Shown here in pieces: positions 25,369-29,755 of a DNA stretch of 39,612 nt. The first letter of the stretch is position 1. Each line of letters starts with the position of its first letter. This stretch comes from a virus. Position numbers and translations under genes: made by a program. The notes beneath the pieces were generated by a model. It ran no database searches. It was not told where the DNA came from and worked only from the letters and a program-made list of their open reading frames with translations. Location: IMG/VR virus record IMGVR_UViG_3300009507_000044, positions 1-39,612 of that record. One strand, written 5' to 3'.

Positions 25369-25561
25369 AATGTGTATCTTGTTTATGTGCAGGATCATCC
25401 ATCATTACAAAAAGCAATGTTACTGATGATACTGCACCTAACAATGACATCCAAAACAATATACCATCCGTTAAGGATAGCCCAAATAAAGAAATTATTC
25501 CTATAAGCAGTACAACTGCCCATAGGATCCAAAATGCTAGTATGTTAAGTATCTTTTTCAT
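25358..25561 (-). CDS. two-helix membrane protein (67 aa)
   Basis: Two strong transmembrane segments are seen: residues 5-27 (ILNILAFWILWAVVLLIGII) and about 32-54 (DGILFWMSLLGAVSSVTLLF). A hydrophilic His/Asp-containing tail follows (DDPAHKQDTHYDR). Size and topology would fit a holin, an immunity or superinfection protein, or another small phage membrane protein. No lysin is visible next to it, so holin is only a possibility. It overlaps both neighbours by 4 and 11 bases. Confidence 0.75.
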   Translation of the reverse strand: MKKILNILAFWILWAVVLLIGIISLFGLSLTDGILFWMSLLGAVSSVTLLFVMMDDPAHKQDTHYDR

Positions 25562-25914
25562 ATCTTATCTTTCATAAATTCATCAATACTTGTATCACCT
25601 AAGTTAAAAGGCTCAACTTCAAAGTTATCATTTATACGATTTTTAAAGTCAAGTAAATCCAATGTACTTTTCTTGTAGTTACGTGGATTAACTTTACCTG
25701 TTGGTTTACTGAACTGATCCTTTTGAATGACAACTTCATCATTAAAAAGTTTATCTTCATCTTCTTGTTTGAATATGGTGAAGAAGTCAATGAAACCTTT
25801 CTTATCTTTAGGAAGTGCATTTAATTGCTCTTCTGTATGAGTATCTAAGAACTGTCTAATTCTTTTGATAAACTCTAATTGTTTTTGGTCGCTTGATGTA
25901 ATTGTAATGCTCAT
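25558..25914 (-). CDS. phage protein of unknown function (118 aa)
   Basis: The open frame extends to 26031, but the first good start is the ATG at 25914 (MSITITSSDQKQLEFIKRIR), preceded by AAACATAAAG. The upstream part of the frame reads through strong inverted repeats and looks non-coding. The protein is charged and helical with an acidic C-terminal end (DTSIDEFMKDKI). It overlaps the membrane-protein gene by 4 bases. Its leader contains several hairpins (25947-25972, 25976-25989, and the rod-like element beyond). Confidence 0.72.
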   Translation of the reverse strand: MSITITSSDQKQLEFIKRIRQFLDTHTEEQLNALPKDKKGFIDFFTIFKQEDEDKLFNDEVVIQKDQFSKPTGKVNPRNYKKSTLDLLDFKNRINDNFEVEPFNLGDTSIDEFMKDKI

Positions 25915-25993
25915 CTTTATGTTTTTTAATGTTAAGTAAAGAGTAACCTCTAAGCTTGCGCTATCTTCGAGGCTTCTTATGTTTATAAGTAAT

Positions 25994-26097
25994 AATAAAG
26001 CTCTCCCCTGATACACTACGTTCCTGAGCATACAATCAACTAAAGTCGACTGTTGATTGTACTCTTGGGTGTATTTAACGGTTCAACGAGCTTTATT
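25994..26097. ncRNA. rod-like inverted-repeat element, probable structured RNA or leader
   Basis: Nested complementary segments fold this into one long rod. AATAAAGCTC (25994-26003) pairs with GAGCTTTATT (26088-26097). ATACAC (26011-26016) pairs with GTGTAT (26069-26074). CCtGAG (26023-26028) pairs with CTCttGG (26062-26068). TACAATCAAC (26031-26040) pairs with GTTGATTGTA (26052-26061). The apical loop is TAAAGTCGACT, itself containing the palindrome AGTCGACT. The strand is undecided. On the minus strand it would be the leader of the gene starting at 25914. The gene-free stretch 25915-26345 holds this element, the direct repeats at 26129-26167, a 10-bp stem at 26203-26245 and the small RNA candidate at 26261-26322. 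Confidence 0.55.
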
Positions 26098-26128
26098 TAA
26101 ATAATAGGTAAGGGTCTATGTTACATAA

Positions 26129-26167
26129 AGACTAATTGCTCTGCATTACTGCATCAGACTAATTGCT
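26129..26167. repeat. 12-bp direct repeat pair inside a closed stem domain
   Basis: AGACTAATTGCT occurs exactly at 26129-26140 and 26156-26167. The spacer between them contains CTGCAT twice. The pair is enclosed by ATAGGTA (26104-26110) and TACCTAT (26193-26199), which are complementary, and follows a hairpin GTCTATG/CATAAAGAC at 26114-26132. It could be a binding-site pair or a structured RNA domain. Confidence 0.6.
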
Positions 26168-26260
26168 TTAATACCTTTTATCACCGAAGTACTACCTATG
26201 TTCTACAGTTTATGTTATACAATCTAATGAATGGTAAATCTGTGGTTACAGTTAACAGTT

Positions 26261-26322
26261 AAAAAGAGATGAGATGTGCCTCCTACGCATACTCGCGATC
26301 TTCGGTGGTATCCCATTTCTGT
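26261..26322 (-). ncRNA. candidate ~60-nt small RNA ending in an intrinsic terminator
   Basis: On the minus strand AGAAATGGGAT (26310-26320) pairs with ATCTCATCTCT (26265-26275), with one mismatch and one G-U pair. Inside, CCaCC pairs with GGaGG, and a CGC/GCG mini-hairpin caps it. The outer stem is followed at once by TTTTT (26261-26265). A perfect TAATTTTG -7 box (26329-26336, minus) lies just upstream, so a transcript would begin at about 26320 and consist almost only of this hairpin. It could alternatively be a second terminator behind the 78-residue gene. Confidence 0.45.
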
Positions 26323-26328
26323 TTAAAA

Positions 26329-26336
26329 CAAAATTA
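26329..26336 (-). promoter_or_regulatory. TAnnTTTG -7 box for the small RNA candidate
   Basis: The minus strand reads TAATTTTG, an exact match to the Bacteroidota -7 consensus, 9 bases before the first paired base of the small RNA candidate. No TTTG -33 box is seen at the usual distance. It overlaps the U tract of the preceding terminator, so chance similarity in a T-rich run is possible. Confidence 0.4.
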
Positions 26337-26362
26337 AAAAAACAATTACAGAGTAAACTCTG
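26334..26362 (-). terminator. intrinsic terminator overlapping the end of the 78-aa gene
   Basis: On the minus strand CAGAG pairs with CTCTG around a TTTA loop (26349-26362), within the last codons of the gene. TAATTGTTTTTTTAA follows. The stop codon lies between stem and U tract. Confidence 0.78.
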
Positions 26363-26582
26363 CAACTGTTTCGTAATTGTTAACTGTAGCTATTACTACA
26401 CCATCGTCAGACACAACATAGTTGTAGTCCTTAATGTTTGTAGCGCCTTGGCTTTTCTTGCCGACAGGTATCGTGCCTGTTTCAGTTTCTGATTTCCAGC
26501 TTAGGAAGTCACCGTTAGGTCCGCTAACTATTGCTACTGATGTTGCGCCTAATTCTTTCAAGTGTGAGATGATTGTGTTCAT
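26346..26582 (-). CDS. small phage protein, first leftward gene after the divergent region (78 aa)
   Basis: This 78-residue protein (MNTIISHLKELGATSVAIVS...) has beta-rich segments (SVAIVSGPNGDFLSW, YNYVVSDDGVVIATVNNYE) and looks like a small compact domain. I do not recognise it. It is a one-gene unit closed by its own terminator, and the first gene leftward of the divergent region. Early-expressed host-takeover genes are often found in this position, which is a suggestion only. Confidence 0.72.
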   Translation of the reverse strand: MNTIISHLKELGATSVAIVSGPNGDFLSWKSETETGTIPVGKKSQGATNIKDYNYVVSDDGVVIATVNNYETVAEFTL

Positions 26583-26699
26583 TGGTTTGAGTTTAAGGGT
26601 GGGTTACTAAATTTCCGTAACATAGTGGGGGTCTTTGTAATAGTTGGTCTACGCGCTCAAAGATTTTCTACAAAAATTTTTTTTTTAGAATTTTATTTT

Positions 26700-26707
26700 T
26701 AACTTTG
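26700..26707 (+). promoter_or_regulatory. possible rightward promoter, TAnnTTTG box
   Basis: TAACTTTG matches the Bacteroidota -7 consensus and is followed within 1 base by the first CCCTAGAGG repeat. A transcript starting here would be untranslated for about 330 bases before the GroES-like gene. The upstream region is an A/T run with no TTTG -33 box, so support is limited. Confidence 0.35.
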
Positions 26708-26824
26708 CCCTAGAGGCACACCAAAAGTGTATCACCCTAGAGGACCGTAAGGGCAGTATAGGGTCAGACGTTGGATTGTAGTTCCTAAATAAGGAATAGA
26801 GTTTTCTCCAATAGCTTCTAAAAG

Positions 26825-26899
26825 AAAGGATATAGCGTTAGTTAGGATAAAATGCACACAGGTACGTGCGGTGAATTAACACCAGTTTTATTATCCTTT
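26825..26899 (+). ncRNA. branched RNA-like element with two competing closing stems
   Basis: Two hairpins lie side by side: GCAC/GTGC with loop ACAGGTAC (26854-26869) and GGTG/CACC with loop AATTAA (26870-26883). They are enclosed by AGGATA (26844-26849, plus AAA/TTT) pairing with TATCCT (26892-26897), giving a three-way junction. A second copy, AAAGGATA (26825-26832), can pair with the same 3' arm TATCCTTT (26892-26899) over 8 bp, so two closing stems compete. That layout resembles a switch or a branched leader RNA. Strand is assumed rightward. Confidence 0.45.
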
Positions 26900-26996
26900 G
26901 GTCTCATTTGAGAAGCACTGCTAAACGTAAAATTCCAATCGAAAAGATCAAATCTCAAGGGGGAACCTATATCTAATTGAAAAATCTTTTAAACAG

Positions 26997-27029
26997 TTTG
27001 GATTTGTAAGAAAATCTTTTATATCTTTG
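26997..27029 (+). promoter_or_regulatory. Bacteroidota-type promoter of the GroES-like operon
   Basis: TTTG at 26997-27000 and TATCTTTG at 27022-27029 match the -33 TTTG and -7 TAnnTTTG boxes, with 21 bases between. Transcription would start near 27035, only about 15 bases before the ATG at 27050. Confidence 0.75.
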
Positions 27030-27049
27030 TGAAAACAAAAACTAAAAGA

Positions 27050-27313
27050 ATGAACTTTAAACCAAACGGAAGCTGGGTGTTGTTACCTAACCCTGCTAAG
27101 AGAGAAACAAACAGCGGAATTATTTTAGATGACGCTACTGTAAACAAACTTAAAACTAACATTTTAAAAGTATTAGCCGCAGGGCCTAATTGTACGTTCT
27201 GTAAAGAAGGTGATACAGTTATGATTGATCCTAGAGGTGAAGGTGTTGTTACAGAAATAGAAGGTGTAGATTATGTAATGATAATGGAGCATCAAATTTT
27301 AGGGATAATGTAA
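27050..27313 (+). CDS. GroES-like co-chaperonin (87 aa)
   Basis: I place the start at the ATG at 27050 rather than the in-frame GTG at 27029, because the GTG lies within the promoter. The 87 residues follow the GroES pattern: VLLPNP near the N terminus, a mobile-loop region KRETNSGIILDD, ILKVLAAGPN, EGDTVMIDPRGEG, and a C-terminal strand DYVMIMEHQILGIM. Phage co-chaperonins such as T4 gp31 replace host GroES to let host GroEL fold the large capsid protein. Its place at the head of the rightward morphogenesis block fits that role. The stop overlaps the next start (TAATG). Confidence 0.85.
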   Translation: MNFKPNGSWVLLPNPAKRETNSGIILDDATVNKLKTNILKVLAAGPNCTFCKEGDTVMIDPRGEGVVTEIEGVDYVMIMEHQILGIM

Positions 27314-27504
27314 TGAAATTGTATTGCGAAAAGTGCGACAATAAAGTAGAGGTTACTAAGTTTACTATGAAGATAGTAAATGAAAAGCTAGTTAAGTCAG
27401 AATCTATATGCAATTGTGGAGAACAAATGCAAGATGTATCTGAGTATGAAGGTCTTGGTGGTATTATTAAGCGACCAGGTGGAACTGTTTCTAAAAAGTT
27501 TTAA
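27313..27504 (+). CDS. small zinc-ribbon protein (63 aa)
   Basis: C5 and C8 (YCEKCDN) and C33 and C35 (SICNCGEQM) form a two-knuckle arrangement expected to bind zinc, with beta-like residues between. The C terminus is Gly-rich and basic (GGIIKRPGGTVSKKF). Small zinc ribbons like this may modulate RNA polymerase or bind nucleic acid. It is translationally coupled to the GroES-like gene. Confidence 0.75.
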   Translation: MKLYCEKCDNKVEVTKFTMKIVNEKLVKSESICNCGEQMQDVSEYEGLGGIIKRPGGTVSKKF

Positions 27505-27505
27505 A

Positions 27506-27751
27506 ATGAAAGGTACAGTTACAATAAGTTTAGAGGATTATGATTCTCTTAAGAACTTAGAATCTACAACTAAAAATCTTGTTGAAAGTAATAAAACTGC
27601 AGCTAAAGAGCTACAAGTTTTTTTAAGCTTTCTTTGCTCTCGTACGTCTATTATTCCTTTTGTAGAAGAATTTAATAGACAGTCTACTGCAAGTAAAATT
27701 GTAATAGAAAATAACAGAGCAAAAATAGAGTTAAAAAATGATAAAAACTAA
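27506..27751 (+). CDS. phage protein of unknown function with helical centre (81 aa)
   Basis: The start is the ATG at 27506, 1 base after the preceding stop, in an A-rich context; the frame upstream of it is a shadow. The protein opens with KGTVTISLEDYDSLKN, has a helix of about 40 residues and ends with a beta-like KIVIENNRAKIELKN. It overlaps the next gene by 14 bases. Function is unknown. Confidence 0.7.
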   Translation: MKGTVTISLEDYDSLKNLESTTKNLVESNKTAAKELQVFLSFLCSRTSIIPFVEEFNRQSTASKIVIENNRAKIELKNDKN

Positions 27752-27944
27752 ATTTACTACTGAGAGCTTGAATGACTTAATAGAAATGATGTACGAATTT
27801 GAAGACAAACTAACAATTTGGTCAGAAAAAAACATCAGTTGTACGTGGGACGTAGAAGTACAGATAGGAAATTATGAATACTTTATAATAGTAACAGTAG
27901 AAAATGAAAAAAAAGATAACAATTCCGGTGAACTCGAACTTTAA
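27738..27944 (+). CDS. small phage protein (68 aa)
   Basis: The protein pairs a helix (ESLNDLIEMMYEFEDKLTIW) with beta-strands (CTWDVEVQIGNYEYFIIVTV) and ends acidic. Function is unknown. It overlaps the previous gene by 14 bases and the winged-helix gene by 41. Confidence 0.65.
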   Translation: MIKTKFTTESLNDLIEMMYEFEDKLTIWSEKNISCTWDVEVQIGNYEYFIIVTVENEKKDNNSGELEL

Positions 27945-28227
27945 ATACTTCCAATTTTGGAACGGTATATTTAATATGACTCCTAAAGAGCTTGAGATAC
28001 TTGTATTATTTTTAGATTGCGCAGATGATTATAGTAATCTATGTGCGTTAGAAACTAAAAAACAAGTAGCAATAGCTTTAGGAATTAAAGATAAAAATAC
28101 TCTTAATAATTATATTAAAAAATTAAAAGATAAGCGTGTATTTATACTTAAGAAAAATTGTTATACATTAAATAAAATTTTAAATCCTAATAATGGAAAT
28201 GTTCAAGTATCTTTATCATGGGTCTAA
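27904..28227 (+). CDS. winged-helix DNA-binding protein (107 aa)
   Basis: Residues 25-90 fit a winged helix: MTPKELEILVLFLD as the first helix, TKKQVAIALGIKDKNTLNNY as the turn and recognition helix, IKKLKDKRVFILKKNCYTLN as helix and wing. The pattern resembles phage and plasmid regulators. It is probably a transcription regulator of the rightward block. The start lies inside the previous gene, preceded by A-rich bases. Confidence 0.72.
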   Translation: MKKKITIPVNSNFKYFQFWNGIFNMTPKELEILVLFLDCADDYSNLCALETKKQVAIALGIKDKNTLNNYIKKLKDKRVFILKKNCYTLNKILNPNNGNVQVSLSWV

Positions 28228-28357
28228 CATTGATTTACTTACTTCAGGACTTGTTGTTACAGAGTACTTGCTTAATGCGCAGTACATTATGATTGTGCAA
28301 GATGAAAAAGGAGATGTTATAGAAATAGCCCACACAAATCTAAAAGAAGATGAGTAG
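28199..28357 (+). CDS. small phage protein (52 aa)
   Basis: MFKYLYHGSNIDLLTSGLVV continues with beta-like YIMIVQDEKGDVIEIAHTNL and an acidic end. It overlaps the winged-helix gene by 29 bases and the MazG-like gene by 8, filling what would otherwise be a gap. Function is unknown. Confidence 0.6.
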   Translation: MFKYLYHGSNIDLLTSGLVVTEYLLNAQYIMIVQDEKGDVIEIAHTNLKEDE

Positions 28358-28553
28358 TATAGAGTATAGAGTTTGCACTAAAATAACTCAACGAGCTAAT
28401 GTAGGTAAAAAAAAGTATGGCACTACAATGGACCGTAAAGATCTTACTAAATTAGAATGGCTAAAACATGCACAAGAAGAAGCAATGGACTTAGCTGTAT
28501 ATCTTGAAAAAATAATACAAGAAGAAGAAAATGACAGAAAAGAAAAAACCTAA
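28350..28553 (+). CDS. MazG-like / NTP-PPase-fold small protein (67 aa)
   Basis: KYGTTMDRKDLT followed by EWLKHAQEEAMDLAVYLEKI matches the short all-alpha NTP pyrophosphohydrolase-like proteins common in phages, where an EExxD-type helix (EEAMD here) binds magnesium. A full MazG enzyme is larger, so this is a minimal version that may act as a dimer or regulate nucleotide pools. It overlaps the following gene by 23 bases. Confidence 0.65.
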   Translation: MSSIEYRVCTKITQRANVGKKKYGTTMDRKDLTKLEWLKHAQEEAMDLAVYLEKIIQEEENDRKEKT

Positions 28554-28881
28554 TCTTCCTAGTTTTTTTACAATGGCTAAGAACTTTTCTAAAGATTTAG
28601 CTAAATATATAAAAGAAGGCGCTCCAAACGTAACTTCCAGAAGTTATTTAAAAAGATTAGAAACATGTAGCAGCTGCCCGCATTTACTAGAAGAAAAAAT
28701 GAGATGTGGTAAATGTGGATGTTTAGTTGAGCATAAAGCTAAGTGGAGAACAACTACATGCCCCGATAATAGATGGAATCCTGAAATAATACTTACTGAT
28801 TATGAGAAAGAAAGAAAGCCTGATTCAGAAACTGGCTACAGACCACCAAATGCCTCTAAGCAAAATAAAAGAAATAGTTGA
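28531..28881 (+). CDS. Cys-rich zinc-binding phage protein (116 aa)
   Basis: C46, C49, C59, C62, C64 and C77 (ETCSSCPHLL, MRCGKCGCLVEHK, TTTCPDNRW) form a compact zinc-binding centre like that of small conserved phage proteins, preceded by a helix containing FSKDLAKYIKEG. It may bind DNA or structural partners. Its C-terminal 27 codons overlap the HU/IHF-like gene in another frame. Confidence 0.75.
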   Translation: MTEKKKPNLPSFFTMAKNFSKDLAKYIKEGAPNVTSRSYLKRLETCSSCPHLLEEKMRCGKCGCLVEHKAKWRTTTCPDNRWNPEIILTDYEKERKPDSETGYRPPNASKQNKRNS

Positions 28882-29020
28882 ATATCAGTTTAAGTTTGCA
28901 TCTAAGATTATAAAAGAAGGAGAGTTTAAATGTGTAAGGCTTCCATATTTTGGAAAATTTTCTGCAAAAAAAGGAAGAATAAAACATATACAAAATGGAT
29001 CTATTAATAATAAGCGATAA
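28802..29020 (+). CDS. HU/IHF-like DNA-binding protein (72 aa)
   Basis: The N-terminal helices (SLIQKLATDHQMPLSKIKEI) align with the start of HU/IHF, so the start at 28802 is preferred over the internal Met at 28850. VRLPYFGKFSAKKGR corresponds to the conserved HU block ending in GxFxxxxR. The protein stops soon after, so the DNA-wrapping arm is shortened relative to the usual 90 residues. IHF-like genes near the head genes are typical of crAss-like phages. The 80-base overlap with the zinc protein gene is long. It would bend DNA during packaging or transcription. Confidence 0.72.
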   Translation: MRKKESLIQKLATDHQMPLSKIKEIVEYQFKFASKIIKEGEFKCVRLPYFGKFSAKKGRIKHIQNGSINNKR

Positions 29021-29513
29021 TAAAGTAATACCTTCTGCCTATACTCTTACTATAAAAGAGTTTGCAAAAATAGGTAGTAGAAAAAACGCAGCAAAAGAAT
29101 TGTCATATGTTTTTCATATGTGTGATCACAATTCTCCGTTTTCTGTATACGATGTAGATATTAGGCACGCAGAGGTAGCATCTAGTATATTTAATATAAA
29201 TTGGGAACCAGATGTGCATGTAAAAGCTGCTTGTACTAAATACTCAGAATTAAAAGAAACATCTGCAGTAAAATTACTAAAAGCAGCTAGATCTGCAGTT
29301 AATAAGTTAAAAACTTATTTTGAGATAATAGATTTAACTGCTATTGATGATAATGGTAGGCCAATCTACCACGCAAAGGATTTAGTTGCTAATTTATCTA
29401 AAATGGCAGATGTTGTTTCAGGTATATCTAAATTAGAAGAACAAGTTAAGAAAGATGAACAATCTAAATCTCCAAACAGAGGTGGAGTTATAGTTAATAA
29501 ATATAGCCAATAG
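28995..29513 (+). CDS. phage protein before terminase, small-terminase candidate (172 aa)
   Basis: This protein has an N-terminal helical region, a central part with DVDIRHAEVASSIF and WEPDVHVKAACTKYSE, and a C-terminal coiled-coil-like segment (MADVVSGISKLEEQVKKDEQ) with a basic tail. Two genes upstream of the large terminase, its size and its helical C terminus fit a small terminase subunit, but I see no clear helix-turn-helix. The role is inferred from position. It overlaps the HU-like gene by 26 bases. Confidence 0.7.
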   Translation: MDLLIISDNKVIPSAYTLTIKEFAKIGSRKNAAKELSYVFHMCDHNSPFSVYDVDIRHAEVASSIFNINWEPDVHVKAACTKYSELKETSAVKLLKAARSAVNKLKTYFEIIDLTAIDDNGRPIYHAKDLVANLSKMADVVSGISKLEEQVKKDEQSKSPNRGGVIVNKYSQ

Positions 29514-29755
29514 TGAAATTTATAGATGATTTAGAAGAGTTAAATACTACAATGCATAACGCATATCTAGTGGTAACAAAACAAAAAACACTAGATGAGT
29601 TGTATAAAGATTTAAAAACAGGTGATAAAGAGTATTTTTCACTTCCATTTGATTTTTCTAAATCAGATATAGTTATTGATGACCTTATAGAGCATTTTGG
29701 TAGAATAGAAGACTATGATAAATGCGAAGAACTATGCAATTTAAAAAATGCTTAA
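29513..29755 (+). CDS. small acidic phage protein with GTG start (80 aa)
   Basis: The previous stop TAG overlaps GTG (TAGTG at 29511-29515), and no ATG lies nearby, so GTG is the likely start. The protein is acidic and helical (IDDLIEHFGRIEDYDKCEEL). It overlaps the terminase gene by 8 bases. A packaging accessory role is possible but unproven. Confidence 0.65.
   Translation: MKFIDDLEELNTTMHNAYLVVTKQKTLDELYKDLKTGDKEYFSLPFDFSKSDIVIDDLIEHFGRIEDYDKCEELCNLKNA

Larger units (their letters stand above)
26583..27049. other. divergent intergenic control region (467 bp, no gene)
   Basis: No credible gene lies here. Left to right it holds the leader of the leftward 78-residue gene, an A5-T10 run near 26672-26686, a TAACTTTG box (26700-26707), two copies of CCCTAGAGG (26708-26716 and 26735-26743), a TTCC/GGAA hairpin near 26785-26800, a branched element (26825-26899), and the promoter of the GroES-like gene. 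GCCCT (26707-26711) can pair with AGGGC (26750-26754), and ACCCTA (26734-26739) with TAGGGT (26759-26764); the two stems interleave like a pseudoknot. A control region, an origin and an untranslated RNA are all possible. Confidence 0.65.

Noticed and set aside
25091-25426. A 111-codon plus-strand ORF
   Set aside because: It crosses a minus-strand terminator and two minus-strand membrane-protein genes, and has antisense-like composition.
25994-26103. Hammerhead-type ribozyme, suggested by CTGAT near 26008
   Set aside because: The conserved GAAA core segment and the three-stem layout are missing.
26274-26492. A 72-codon plus-strand ORF
   Set aside because: It overlaps the small RNA candidate, a minus-strand terminator and the 78-residue gene, and shows no coding character.
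23521-27049. CRISPR array, suggested by repeats and hairpins
   Set aside because: Repeats occur only in pairs with unequal, short spacers. No array of regularly spaced repeats and no cas genes are present.
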